Numbered from the stretch's first letter, positions 9,191 through 18,384 are shown. The stretch is 64,000 nucleotides of DNA from Pseudothioclava sp033100795 (GCF_033100795.1 NZ_JAWLVI010000004.1:272037-336036), one strand, 5' to 3'. Program-made: numbers and translations. The notes: generated by a model not told the origin, from the sequence alone.

Positions 9191-10135
9191 ATGCTGCGCT
9201 ATCTGTTCAAACGCATCCTGATCCTGTGTCTAAGCCTTTTCGTGGCAAGCCTTGTCATATTCGCCCTGATCGAGGTGATCCCCGGCGATCCGGCAAGCTA
9301 TATGCTGGGGCTGAATGCAGCGCCCGATACGGTGGCGGCGCTGCGCGCGCAGATGGGGCTGGATGACCCGCTGGCGCTGCGCTACCTGCGATGGGCGGGG
9401 GGCATGCTCGCGGGCGATTTCGGGCAGAGTTTTACCTATAAGGTGCCGGTGATCGACCTGATTACCGCGCGGCTGGTGGTGTCTTTGCCTCTGGCGGTGC
9501 TGGCGCTGGTGCTGGCGGTGATCGTGGCGTTTCCGGTCGGGCTTTGGGCGGCAGCGCGCCGTGGCAGGCTAAGCGACGGCGCCATCATGGCCGGCACGCA
9601 GCTGGGGATCGCTGTGCCGAACTTCTGGTTCGCGATGCTTTTGGTGCTGGTCTTCGCCGTGAAGATGCGCCTGCTGCCCGCCGGTGGCTTTGCGGGATGG
9701 GACTCCCCACTCGCCGCGCTGAAGTCACTGGCGCTGCCCGCCATCGCCCTCGCCTTGCCGCAAGGGGCGATCCTTGCCCGCGTGTTGCGCTCGGCGCTGA
9801 TTGAAACCTTGGGCCAAGACTACATCCGCACCGCCCGCGCCAAGGGTCTTAGCCGCACCCGCGCGCTGACCGCCCACGCGCTGCGCAACGCACTGATCCC
9901 CGTCCTGACAATCCTCGGGATGCAGTTTTCCTTCCTGCTGGCAGGCGCGATCATCATTGAAAACGTGTTTTACCTGCCCGGCCTCGGGCGGTTGATCTTT
10001 CAGGCGATCACGCAGCGCGATCTGATTGTCGTCGAATCCGCCGTGATGGTGCTGGTCTGCGCGGTGATCTGCGTGACCTTCCTGACCGATCTCGCCTATG
10101 CCGCCGTAGACCCCCGATTGCGGAGCCGCGCATGA
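9191..10135 (+). CDS. ABC importer permease, DppB type
   Basis: A 314-residue inner-membrane permease of the dipeptide/nickel (BPD) family. The N-terminus is typical: MLRYLFKRILILCLSLFVASLVIFALIEVIPGDPA, a transmembrane helix followed by the family's PGDPA. About six membrane segments follow. The EAA loop that docks the ATPase is visible as YIRTARAKGLSRTRALTAHALRNALIPVL. Start is the ATG at 9191; a long open frame upstream is antisense to the transpeptidase and is not coding. The stop overlaps the next permease by 4 bases (ATGA). Confidence 0.92.
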   Translation: MLRYLFKRILILCLSLFVASLVIFALIEVIPGDPASYMLGLNAAPDTVAALRAQMGLDDPLALRYLRWAGGMLAGDFGQSFTYKVPVIDLITARLVVSLPLAVLALVLAVIVAFPVGLWAAARRGRLSDGAIMAGTQLGIAVPNFWFAMLLVLVFAVKMRLLPAGGFAGWDSPLAALKSLALPAIALALPQGAILARVLRSALIETLGQDYIRTARAKGLSRTRALTAHALRNALIPVLTILGMQFSFLLAGAIIIENVFYLPGLGRLIFQAITQRDLIVVESAVMVLVCAVICVTFLTDLAYAAVDPRLRSRA

Positions 10136-10947
10136 AGCCGATGCTCCGCCTTGGTCTGGTCCTGTCGGTTGCGGCGCTTCTGGCGGCGCTCGTCTCGCTG
10201 GTCTGGACGCCCTATGACGTGACCCAAATGGCGATTGCCGAGAAGCTGCGCGCGCCATCGGTCGCGCATTGGGCCGGAACCGACCATTTCGGGCGGGATA
10301 TTCTCTCGATGCTGATGGCGGGGGCGCGGGTCTCGCTGGCGGTGGCGCTGGTGGCGGTTGGCATTGGCGCAGGGCTTGGCGTGCCCTTGGGCCTGATGGC
10401 GGCGGCGCGGCGCGGTAGCTGGCTGGACGAGCTGATCATGCGCGGCAATGACCTGATTTTCGCCTTCCCCTCGCTGGTGATCGCCATTCTGATCACCGCG
10501 ACCTTCGGCCCCTCGGCGCTGAACGCAATCATCGCCATCGGGATTTTCAACATCCCCGTCTTTGCCCGCGTCTCGCGCGCAGGCGCGCTGTCGCTCTGGA
10601 CGCTGGATTTCATCCGCGCGGCACAGGTCGCAGGCAAGTCGCGCGCGCGCATCTCGGCCGAGCATATCCTGCCCAATATCGCCAATCTTCTGATCGTGCA
10701 GGGAACGATCCAGTTCTCGCTGGGGATATTGGCCGAGGCGGGGCTAAGTTACGTCGGCCTTGGCGCGCAGCCCCCCATCCCAAGCTGGGGCCGGATGCTG
10801 GCCGAGGCACAGACATTCGTCACCCTCGCCCCCCATGTCGCACTGGCGCCGGGGCTGGCGATTGTGCTGACGGTGCTCGGGCTGAACCTGCTGGGGGACG
10901 GGCTGCGCGATGCGCTGGACCCACGGCTGAAGGGGCGCCTGACATGA
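10132..10947 (+). CDS. ABC importer permease, DppC type
   Basis: A 271-residue second permease of the same importer. It has the DppC-family N-terminal segment with HWAGTDHFGRDILSMLMAGARVSL, five to six transmembrane helices, and the EAA loop DFIRAAQVAGKSRARISAEHILPNI. It overlaps both neighbours by 4 bases, so stoichiometric expression with 9191-10135 and 10944-12530 is likely. Confidence 0.92.
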   Translation: MKPMLRLGLVLSVAALLAALVSLVWTPYDVTQMAIAEKLRAPSVAHWAGTDHFGRDILSMLMAGARVSLAVALVAVGIGAGLGVPLGLMAAARRGSWLDELIMRGNDLIFAFPSLVIAILITATFGPSALNAIIAIGIFNIPVFARVSRAGALSLWTLDFIRAAQVAGKSRARISAEHILPNIANLLIVQGTIQFSLGILAEAGLSYVGLGAQPPIPSWGRMLAEAQTFVTLAPHVALAPGLAIVLTVLGLNLLGDGLRDALDPRLKGRLT

Positions 10948-12530
10948 GCCTGCTGAGCCTGCAAAACCTGTCGGTAAGCATCGACCGCGCCGCAATCCTG
11001 CAAGACGTCAGCCTTGATCTGGGCAAAGGCGAAATCCTTGGTCTGGTGGGAGAAAGCGGTTCGGGCAAATCAATGACCGCGCTGGCGATCATGGGGTTGC
11101 TGCCGCATCGCGCCAAGGCAAGCGGCCAGATCATGCTGGAGGGGCGCGACCTGTTGCCCCTGCCCGAAAAGGCGCTCTGCCAGATACGCGGCAAGTCGAT
11201 CGGGATGATCTTTCAAGAACCGATGACCGCGCTGAACCCGTTGATGACCATCGGCGATCAGGTGGCGGAAACCCTGATGGTGCATGAGCGGATGCCGCGC
11301 GCAGACGCCCTGCGCATCGCGCGCGAGAGGCTCGACCGCGTGGGCCTGCGCGCGCCACGTTTTCCGCTGACGCTTTACCCGCACGAGCTTTCGGGCGGGC
11401 AACGCCAGCGGGTTGCGATTGCGCTGGCCATCGCGCTGCGACCACAGCTTTTGATTGCCGACGAACCCACGACCGCGCTGGATGTGACAACTCAGGCCGA
11501 GGTTCTGGCGCTCCTGCAAGACCTCGCTCGCGACGAGGGTATGGGGCTGATCCTGATTACCCATGACCTTGCCGTCGTCGCGGGGATGGCCGACCGCGTG
11601 GCGGTAATGAACGCGGGCCGCGTGGTCGAGACAGGCGAGACCGAGCCGTTATTCCGCACGCCGCAAGCGGACTATACCCGCGACCTGCTGGCCGCCTCGA
11701 CCCATCGGGCGCGCCCTGAAACGCGCGACACACACGCACCCTTGCTATCGGTCGAAGGGGCCACGCGCCTCTATCGCCTGCCTCGCCCGACACCCTTTGC
11801 GCCCCACCCGGACCTGCGCGCGGTGGATGGCGTAAGCTTCACGCTGAACGCGGGGGAAAGCCTTGGGCTGGTCGGGGAATCCGGCTGCGGCAAGTCCACG
11901 CTGACGCGCACGATCCTAGGGCTTGACCCGCTGCAAGAAGGGCGGATCATGCTCTCGGGCCATTTGGTTTCACCGGACATGCCGATGCGCCTGCGCGCGG
12001 ATGTGCAGGTGGTGTTTCAAGACCCCTACGGCTCATTCAACCCGCGCCAAAGGGTCGAGCGTCTGGTCGCAGAGCCGTTTCACCTGACCGGTCGCCCTAC
12101 CGACTGGCGCGACCGCGTATCGCAAGCCCTGCGCGAGGTCGGCCTGTCGCCCGATGACGGGCGGCGGTTCATCCACGAGTTTTCGGGCGGCCAGCGGCAA
12201 CGCATCGCCATCGCGCGTGCCTTGATTATCCGCCCCAAACTGATCGTTCTGGACGAGGCGGTCTCGGCGCTGGATGTGCGGGTGCGCGCGCAGGTTCTGG
12301 ACCTGCTGGCCGCTCTGCAAAAAAGCCATAACCTTGCCTATCTGTTCATCTCGCATGACCTGTCGGTCGTGCGTAACGTCACCACCCGTTGCCTTGTGAT
12401 GCAGGCCGGAAAGCTGGTCGAAGAAGGCCCGACCGAAGCCCTGTTCACCGCCCCGCGCCACAGTTACACCCGCGCGCTGGTTGCCGCCGCGCCGCGCATC
12501 CCCCCAGCCTGGATTAAGGAGCCCGCATGA
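10944..12530 (+). CDS. Fused double ATP-binding subunit (DppD-DppF type)
   Basis: A 528-residue protein carrying both ATPase domains of a peptide-type importer in one chain. Domain 1 has Walker A GESGSGKS (residues 36-43), signature LSGGQRQR and Walker B LLIADEPTTALD. Domain 2 has Walker A GESGCGKS (about 310), signature FSGGQRQR and Walker B LIVLDEAVSALD. A proline/arginine-rich linker with RLYRLPRPTPFAPHPDLRAVDG joins them. Such fusions replace separate dppD and dppF genes. It overlaps the permease gene before it and the aldehyde dehydrogenase after it by 4 bases each. Confidence 0.93.
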   Translation: MSLLSLQNLSVSIDRAAILQDVSLDLGKGEILGLVGESGSGKSMTALAIMGLLPHRAKASGQIMLEGRDLLPLPEKALCQIRGKSIGMIFQEPMTALNPLMTIGDQVAETLMVHERMPRADALRIARERLDRVGLRAPRFPLTLYPHELSGGQRQRVAIALAIALRPQLLIADEPTTALDVTTQAEVLALLQDLARDEGMGLILITHDLAVVAGMADRVAVMNAGRVVETGETEPLFRTPQADYTRDLLAASTHRARPETRDTHAPLLSVEGATRLYRLPRPTPFAPHPDLRAVDGVSFTLNAGESLGLVGESGCGKSTLTRTILGLDPLQEGRIMLSGHLVSPDMPMRLRADVQVVFQDPYGSFNPRQRVERLVAEPFHLTGRPTDWRDRVSQALREVGLSPDDGRRFIHEFSGGQRQRIAIARALIIRPKLIVLDEAVSALDVRVRAQVLDLLAALQKSHNLAYLFISHDLSVVRNVTTRCLVMQAGKLVEEGPTEALFTAPRHSYTRALVAAAPRIPPAWIKEPA

Positions 12531-13972
12531 CCCTGCCACTCTGGTTCGACCCGACCGAATATCTTGCCGGAGGCCGCTGGCGCCAAACGCCCGAGCGCCT
12601 GCCCGTCGAGAACCCCTCGGACGGCACCACGATTGCCGAAATCGCGCGGGGGACGCAGGCTGAAATCGACGAGGCCGTCGCTGCCGCCCGCACCGCATTC
12701 GAGGGCGACTGGGGCGCGCTGAGTGCCGCCGAACGCGGGCGCCTTTTGCTGCGCATGTCGCGCATCGTCGAAGACCGCGCAGACGCATTGGCCGTGCTTG
12801 AGGCGATGGATGTGGGCAAACCGCTGAAACAGGCGCGCGCCGATGTTGTGGCTCTCGCGCGGTATCTCGAATTCTATGGCGGCGCGGCGGATAAGGTGAT
12901 GGGCGAGACGATCCCCTTCCAGAATGGCTATACCGCCTACACCCTGCGCGAACCCCACGGAGTTACCGCCCATATCGTGCCGTGGAATTATCCGATGCAA
13001 ATCATCGGGCGCTCGGTGGGCGCGGCCTTGGCGATGGGTAACGCGACGGTTCTGAAGCCCGCCGAGGAAGCCTCGCTCACCGCGCTGGCCTTTGCCCGCA
13101 TCGCCGAGGAAGCCGGACTGCCCGCTGGCGCCGTCAACATCGTGCCGGGCCTTGGCGAAGAGGCGGGCGCGGCGCTGTCGGCACATTCCGGCATCAACCA
13201 TATCTCGTTCACTGGCTCGGTTCCGGTGGGCCAACTGATCCAAGAGGCGGCGGCGCACCACGTCGTGCCTGTCACGCTGGAACTGGGTGGCAAGTCGCCC
13301 CAGCTTGTCTTTGCCGATGCCGATCTGGACCGCGCGCTGCCCTTCCTTGTGAATGCGGGCGTGCAGAACGCAGGCCAGACGTGTTCGGCCGCCTCGCGCA
13401 TTCTGGTAGAGCGCTCGCGCTATGACGAGGTGCTGGAGCGGATGGCCACCGCCTATCGCCGGTTGCGCGTCGGCCCCGCAATGGCCGATCTGGAGGTTGG
13501 CCCGCTGATCTCTGCGCGGCAAAAGCAGATCGTCGAGGGGTATCTTGGCCTTGCGTCGGACCTGACCATCGCGGCTCAAGGGCAGATTGCCGCCGACGCC
13601 CCCGCGGGCGGCCATTACGTCGCCCCCACGCTGATCGGGGGTGGGCATGGCGCGCACCGGCTGGCGCAAGAGGAAATCTTCGGTCCCGCGCAGATCGTCA
13701 TTCCGTTCGAGGACGAAGCCGACGCGATCCGCATCGCCAATGGCACCGACTACGGGCTTGTCGCCTCGGTCTGGTCGGAAAACGGCCCGCGCACGATGCG
13801 GCTTGCGAAACGGCTGCGTGCCGGGCAGGTTTTTCTGAACAATTACGGCGCAGGCGGCGGGGTTGAACTCCCCTTCGGCGGCACCGGAAAATCCGGTCAT
13901 GGCCGCGAAAAGGGCTTCGAGGCACTTTACGGATTTTCGACCCTCAAAACCGTCGCCGCATGGCATGGCTGA
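12527..13972 (+). CDS. Aldehyde dehydrogenase, betaine-aldehyde type
   Basis: A 481-residue NAD(P)-dependent aldehyde dehydrogenase oxidising an aldehyde to its acid. The catalytic Cys286 lies in NAGQTCSAASR and the general base Glu252 in LELGGKSPQL. The cofactor-binding PWNYPMQ and FTGSVPVG segments are present. It overlaps the importer ATPase stop by 4 bases and is followed 24 bases later by an SDR, so the operon probably imports a compound and oxidises an alcohol or amine-derived group through an aldehyde. Substrates within this subfamily (betaine aldehyde, gamma-aminobutyraldehyde and others) cannot be told apart by eye. Confidence 0.9.
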   Translation: MTLPLWFDPTEYLAGGRWRQTPERLPVENPSDGTTIAEIARGTQAEIDEAVAAARTAFEGDWGALSAAERGRLLLRMSRIVEDRADALAVLEAMDVGKPLKQARADVVALARYLEFYGGAADKVMGETIPFQNGYTAYTLREPHGVTAHIVPWNYPMQIIGRSVGAALAMGNATVLKPAEEASLTALAFARIAEEAGLPAGAVNIVPGLGEEAGAALSAHSGINHISFTGSVPVGQLIQEAAAHHVVPVTLELGGKSPQLVFADADLDRALPFLVNAGVQNAGQTCSAASRILVERSRYDEVLERMATAYRRLRVGPAMADLEVGPLISARQKQIVEGYLGLASDLTIAAQGQIAADAPAGGHYVAPTLIGGGHGAHRLAQEEIFGPAQIVIPFEDEADAIRIANGTDYGLVASVWSENGPRTMRLAKRLRAGQVFLNNYGAGGGVELPFGGTGKSGHGREKGFEALYGFSTLKTVAAWHG

Positions 13973-13996
13973 CCCTTTTCGACAGGAACAAAACGC

Positions 13997-14737
13997 ATGA
14001 GACTTGAAAACAAAACCGCCATCGTCACCGGGGCCGCCTCGGGGTTTGGCGCGGGGATCGCGCGGCGCTTTGCAGCCGAAGGAGCGCAGGTGATGGTCGC
14101 AGACATTAACAGCGATGCCGCCGCCGCGCTGGCCGCCGAGATCGGTGGGCTGGCCTGCACGGTCGACGTGGCCAATGATGCCTCCGTCAAGGCAATGACC
14201 GAGGCTGCGCTGGCGCAATGGGGGCGCATCGACATTCTGGTGAACAACGCGGGCATCACCCATCTGCCCAAACCGATGGAAGAGGTCAGCGAGGATGAAT
14301 TCGACCGTGTGCTGGCGGTCAATGCGAAATCGGTTTTCCTGACCGCGCGCCATATCGTGCCAGCGATGAAGCAGGCAGGCCGCGGCGCGATTCTGAACGT
14401 CGCCTCGACCGCAGGTGTCAGCCCACGCCCGAACCTGAACTGGTATAACGCCTCGAAGGGCTGGATGATTACCGCGACCAAAGCGATGGCGGTCGAGCTG
14501 GCCCCCAAGGGCATCCGCGTCAATGCGATCAACCCGGTCGCCGGGGAAACGCCGCTTTTGAAAAGCTTTATGGGCGAGGACACGCCGGAAATCCGCGCGA
14601 AATTCCTGTCGACCATTCCGCTGGGGCGGTTCTCGACGCCGGAAGATATGGCCAATGCCGCGCTGTTCCTGTGCTCGGACGAGGCGTCAATGGTCACAGG
14701 GGTCGCGATGGAAGTGGACGGCGGGCGCTGCATCTGA
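13997..14737 (+). CDS. SDR-family oxidoreductase
   Basis: A 246-residue classical short-chain dehydrogenase. The cofactor motif TGAASGFGAG is at residues 11-20, NNAG near 88, the catalytic Tyr150 and Lys154 in WYNASKG, and the C-terminal GVAMEVDGGRCI typical of the family. Asp38 of the ADINS segment after beta-strand 2 suggests NAD over NADP. It is the last gene of the importer / aldehyde dehydrogenase operon, where an alcohol-to-carbonyl step feeding the aldehyde dehydrogenase is reasonable inference. Confidence 0.88.
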   Translation: MRLENKTAIVTGAASGFGAGIARRFAAEGAQVMVADINSDAAAALAAEIGGLACTVDVANDASVKAMTEAALAQWGRIDILVNNAGITHLPKPMEEVSEDEFDRVLAVNAKSVFLTARHIVPAMKQAGRGAILNVASTAGVSPRPNLNWYNASKGWMITATKAMAVELAPKGIRVNAINPVAGETPLLKSFMGEDTPEIRAKFLSTIPLGRFSTPEDMANAALFLCSDEASMVTGVAMEVDGGRCI

Positions 14738-14821
14738 CTTCACGCCGAAGGCGGTTAACGCGCGGTTAGGCCAAAACACGCATACTCACCGGCATCCTTC
14801 ACGCAAGGGGCGCCGAATTCT

Positions 14822-15823
14822 ATGGCTCTTTACTCGCTCAATATTTTTGATCTGAGCGCTATCACCACAAGCAACCCCAGCGGATTTTCCAGCGTGGGCG
14901 GGGAACAATTCTTCCCCGGCTTTGACACAGTCACGCTGGTTCCCGGCTCCTCGAGCCAGCCCGTTGCCGTCACCGACTGGAACGATGCAACCTTTGATGA
15001 CGACGCGGGGCTCGCACAGGTCCTCAGCGGAGGCTCCACAATCAACGGGATTTTCTACCCCGACGGAACGGTGATCGAAGCGGAATATGTCCTGACTGTG
15101 CAGGATTCTCTTGGCACCAATTACATCTTGCAATTCGTGTCGCTGAACAGTGATGCCTATAATATTCAAGCCTTTGTGGTTCAGGGGGCGCTGCCGCCCT
15201 TTAACGAACCACTGACCGTCATTCAGGCGCAAGACGGGGTTGTCTTGACCTACGCTTATTCCACCTCCAGCCCGTCCTGTTTTGCCGCCAACGCCCGACT
15301 CAAGCTGGCCTCCGGCAGCTGGCGCGCAGCTGGTGAGCTGAGCATCGGCGACGAGGTGCGGCTCTATGGCGGCGACCTGGCTCGTATCGCACTTCTGATC
15401 CATGTGCGCGCACCCCATCGTGCAGGCGGCATCAGTCGCCCCGTGCGGATCCGTGCCCATGCCTTGGGCACGCAGGGTCCGCACGCAGATCTGGTGTTAT
15501 CGCCGCAACATCGGGTCTATCTGCCCGGACTGGCGGCACTTGTTCCCGCGCGCGCGCTGACCTCGCAACCCCGCATAGGCCATCTGCCCGCGACAGGACC
15601 GGATTTCCACTATGTCCACATAGTGTTGCACCAACACGCGCTGCTGATCGCCGAGGGTCTGCCATGCGAGAGTTTCTGGCCCGGCCCCGTCGCCCTGTCA
15701 CAGATGCCAGGCCATCTGGCCGCGCGCATCCGTGCGATCATGGGTGCCAATCCGGCGCGGGCAGCCCCGTTCCTGACAATGCAGGCCGCGCGCAAAGTGA
15801 TGCAACAGACCACCGGAACGTAA
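14822..15823 (+). CDS. Stand-alone Hint-domain (hedgehog/intein-like) protein
   Basis: A 333-residue protein. Residues 1-150 are beta-rich with many Gly, Asp, Ser and Thr and no recognised family. From Cys153 (SPSCFAANARLKLASG) a Hint_2-type domain begins, with the conserved blocks LSIGDEVRLYGGD, PVRIRAHALG, LVLSPQHRVYL and YVHIVLHQHALLIAEGLPCESFWPGP. Hint folds can catalyse self-cleavage at the N-terminal Cys. There is no signal peptide, though such proteins may leave by a type I route. A ribosome site AAGGGGCG precedes the ATG. It is a single gene with a hairpin after it. Its role in Rhodobacterales is not established as far as I know. Confidence 0.82.
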   Translation: MALYSLNIFDLSAITTSNPSGFSSVGGEQFFPGFDTVTLVPGSSSQPVAVTDWNDATFDDDAGLAQVLSGGSTINGIFYPDGTVIEAEYVLTVQDSLGTNYILQFVSLNSDAYNIQAFVVQGALPPFNEPLTVIQAQDGVVLTYAYSTSSPSCFAANARLKLASGSWRAAGELSIGDEVRLYGGDLARIALLIHVRAPHRAGGISRPVRIRAHALGTQGPHADLVLSPQHRVYLPGLAALVPARALTSQPRIGHLPATGPDFHYVHIVLHQHALLIAEGLPCESFWPGPVALSQMPGHLAARIRAIMGANPARAAPFLTMQAARKVMQQTTGT

Positions 15824-15825
15824 AA

Positions 15826-15845
15826 GGCCGCCCCGAAGGGCGGCC
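15826..15845. terminator. Hairpin between the Hint gene and trcR, terminator-like
   Basis: GGCCGCCC (15826-15833) pairs with GGGCGGCC (15838-15845) around a CGAA loop. On the minus strand it is followed by TTTT, so it best serves trcR; on the plus strand the tail is weak. Confidence 0.7.
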
Positions 15846-15869
15846 CAGATCTGTTTCGACACAGAACGA

Positions 15870-16616
15870 TTACGCGTCGTCGTCCTCGTCATCTTCATCG
15901 TTCGGCAGATTGAAGAAACTTTCCGCGTCCGAGTAGTCTTTCTTGTCTTCCTCAGGCTTGCCATCCGAGAGCGAGAAGTTCTCGAGCCCCGCAATCGCGG
16001 TCGGCAGGCGCGGCTCGTCCGACATGCCAAGCGACTGCTCGGTCGAGACCAGTTTACGACGCTCGTCATCGCTCATCACGCCTTCGGCAGCACGCTTCTT
16101 CGCGGCCTTTTGCACTTCGCTGTCCAGTTCGGACTGGCGGCACAGCCCCAGAGCGACCGGATCAATCGGCGTCATGTTCTGGATGTTCCAGTGCGTGCGC
16201 TCGCGGATCGAGGCAATCGTCGGCTTGGTGGTGCCCACCAGACGCGCGATCTGCGCATCGGCCAGCTCGGGGTGGAACTTCACCAGCCACAGGATCGCGT
16301 TCGGGCGGTCCTGACGCTTCGACAGCGGCGTATAGCGCGGGCCGCGACGCTTGTCTTCGCCCACGGCGGCCGCGTTGAACTTGAGGCGCAGCTTATACAG
16401 CGGATCAGCCTCGCCCTTGTCGATTTCTTTCTGGTCAAGCTGGTTCGAGGCGATCGGGTCAAACCCTTTCACGCCGGTCGCAACGTCACCATCCGCGATA
16501 CCCTGAACCTCAAGCTCGTGCATACCGCAGAAATCCGCGATCTGCTTGAAGGTCAGCGTAGTATTGTCAACCAGCCACACGGCGGTCGCTTTGGCCATCA
16601 GGGGCTTGTTCGTCAT
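15870..16616 (-). CDS. trcR: Cell-cycle transcriptional regulator TrcR (DUF1013)
   Basis: A 248-residue alphaproteobacterial regulator. An N-terminal helix-turn-helix-like stretch is visible (AVWLVDNTTLTFKQIADFCGM, residues 11-31), then a conserved middle with QDRPNAILWLVKFHPELADAQIARLVGTTKPTI, resembling a second DNA-binding segment. The C-terminus is an acidic tail of Asp/Glu. I start at the ATG at 16616 because AAAGG lies eight bases before it; the ATG at 16625 abuts that site and is too close. DUF1013 proteins have been named TrcR in Caulobacter-type cell-cycle work. Single gene, convergent with the Hint gene. Confidence 0.9.
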   Translation of the reverse strand: MTNKPLMAKATAVWLVDNTTLTFKQIADFCGMHELEVQGIADGDVATGVKGFDPIASNQLDQKEIDKGEADPLYKLRLKFNAAAVGEDKRRGPRYTPLSKRQDRPNAILWLVKFHPELADAQIARLVGTTKPTIASIRERTHWNIQNMTPIDPVALGLCRQSELDSEVQKAAKKRAAEGVMSDDERRKLVSTEQSLGMSDEPRLPTAIAGLENFSLSDGKPEEDKKDYSDAESFFNLPNDEDDEDDDA

Positions 16617-16748
16617 CAGAGCCATCCTTTACAAATCTCTCCCGTGCCGTGAAATCGGCTGCGGCTGGAGATTCCCGAGGCCGCGGTCCATTTCTGGAAG
16701 GGGAATTGCGCCCCATATAGTGCTTTGTCGCGTGTTAGGAAAGAGAAA

Positions 16749-17396
16749 ATGAGATTTGTAACAAGTATCATCGCCGCAATTATCGCGGTTTTGCTGCCTT
16801 TGACCGCGCAGGCCGATGGCGAAAAGGCCGGAGATTTCGATTATTATGTGCTCGCGCTGAGCTGGTCGCCCACATGGTGCGCGCTTGAGGGCGAGGCGCG
16901 CAACTCTCCGCAATGTGATCCGGCCAAGGATTACGGCTTTGTCCTGCACGGGCTTTGGCCGCAATACGAGGACGGCTGGCCAAGCTTTTGCCTGACCACC
17001 GCACGCGATCCGTCGCGGTCCGAAACCGCCGCGATGGAGGACATCATGGGCGCCCCAGGCACGGCGTGGTATCAGTGGAAAAAGCACGGTCGCTGTTCGG
17101 GGCTGTCGCCTTCCGACTTTTTTGCGACCGCACGCACAGCCTTTGAGCGGATCAAGCGGCCCTCGGTCTTCGCCAGGATGCAAAAGGATTACCGCCTGCC
17201 CGCCTCGGTCGTGGAGGCCGCCTTCCTTGAGGTCAACCCGTCGCTTTCGCGCAACATGATCACGGTGACCTGTGACCAGCGCCGGATTCAGGAGGTCCGC
17301 ATCTGCCTGACCAAAGATCTGACGCCGCGCGACTGCGCCCCAGACACGCGCCGCGATTGCTCGCTTAGCGATGCGCTGATGGCGCGGATCAAATAG
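16749..17396 (+). CDS. Secreted ribonuclease T2 family protein
   Basis: A 215-residue endoribonuclease. A signal peptide (MRFVTSIIAAIIAVLLPLTAQA) sends it to the periplasm. CAS1 reads FVLHGLWPQ with His68. CAS2 reads WKKHGRCSG with His113. In the T2 family a Glu normally sits four residues before the second His; here that residue is Gln109 (YQWKKH). Six or more Cys residues could form disulfides. I choose the ATG at 16749 to give a clean signal peptide; an upstream GTG at 16725 would add eight charged residues. Its 3' end overlaps the convergent oxidoreductase gene by 8 bases. Confidence 0.9.
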   Translation: MRFVTSIIAAIIAVLLPLTAQADGEKAGDFDYYVLALSWSPTWCALEGEARNSPQCDPAKDYGFVLHGLWPQYEDGWPSFCLTTARDPSRSETAAMEDIMGAPGTAWYQWKKHGRCSGLSPSDFFATARTAFERIKRPSVFARMQKDYRLPASVVEAAFLEVNPSLSRNMITVTCDQRRIQEVRICLTKDLTPRDCAPDTRRDCSLSDALMARIK

Positions 17397-18384
17397 GCGA
17401 GCGCACCTGCAAGACCATCTTGCCGATGTGCTGGCTGGTTTCCATCCGCGCATGGGCCTGCGCGGCCTCGGCCAGCGGGAAGCAACTGTCATGCACGACG
17501 CGCAGCTTGCCTGCCTCGACCATCGGCCAGACCTTTTCGCGCAGTTCCCGTGCAATACCCGCCTTCGCCGCATCGGACTGCGGACGCAGGGTCGAGCCGG
17601 TGATGGTCAGGCGGCGCAGCATCACCTGCGCAAAGTTGATCTCGGCCTTCGGGCTTTCAAGGAAGGCAATGAACGCCATCCGCCCGTCATCCGCCAAGGC
17701 CTTGATATTGCGCGCGATGTAGCTCCCGCCAACCATATCGAGGATCAGATCGGCTCCGCCTTCTGCGCGCAGAACGTCAACGAAATTGGCCTCGCGATAA
17801 TTGATCGCAGTGGCGCCAAGATCGGCGCAGGCGCGGCATTTCTCATCCGAGCCAGCCGTCGCAAAAACCCGCGCCCCAAGCGCCTTGGCGATCTGGATTG
17901 CTGTGGTGCCGATGCCGCTTGAGCCGCCATGCACCAAGAACCGCTCGCCCGACTTCAACCCGCCGCGCTGCACGACATTCGACCAGACCGTAAAGCAGGT
18001 TTCGGGCAGACACGCCGCCGATTTCAGATCGACGCCCGCAGGCACAGGCAGCGCATGGGCCGCCGGACAGAGCGCATATTCGGCATAGCCGCCACCCGGC
18101 AAAAGCGCGCAAACGGCATCACCGACCGCCCAACCACTCACGCCCGCGCCAATCGCCGCCACGCGCCCCGAGCATTCCAGCCCCGGCAAGTCCGAGGCAC
18201 AGGGCGGAGCCTTATACGCCCCCGCGCGCTGCAACGCATCGGGGCGGTTCACACCCGCATAGGCCACCTCGATCAGCAACTCGCCCTGAGCAGGCACGGG
18301 CACCGCGCGGGTCGCAGGGCGCAAGACCTCGGGGCCGCCCGCAGCAGAAATTTCAACGACGGTCATCTGATCGGGAAGTTGCAT
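17389..18384 (-). CDS. NAD(P)H:quinone oxidoreductase of the zinc-free MDR family
   Basis: A 331-residue medium-chain reductase of the PIG3/quinone oxidoreductase type. It shows PDALQRAGAYKAPP and LGLECSGRVAAIG-like N-terminal signatures, a Rossmann motif HGGSSGIGTTAIQIAKALGARV, and no structural zinc cysteine cluster. It reduces quinones or enones with NADPH. Its ATG overlaps the COQ9 stop by one base (TGATG), so it is co-translated with a ubiquinone-synthesis factor, which fits a quinone role. Substrate is inferred from family and context. Confidence 0.88.
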   Translation of the reverse strand: MQLPDQMTVVEISAAGGPEVLRPATRAVPVPAQGELLIEVAYAGVNRPDALQRAGAYKAPPCASDLPGLECSGRVAAIGAGVSGWAVGDAVCALLPGGGYAEYALCPAAHALPVPAGVDLKSAACLPETCFTVWSNVVQRGGLKSGERFLVHGGSSGIGTTAIQIAKALGARVFATAGSDEKCRACADLGATAINYREANFVDVLRAEGGADLILDMVGGSYIARNIKALADDGRMAFIAFLESPKAEINFAQVMLRRLTITGSTLRPQSDAAKAGIARELREKVWPMVEAGKLRVVHDSCFPLAEAAQAHARMETSQHIGKMVLQVRSPI

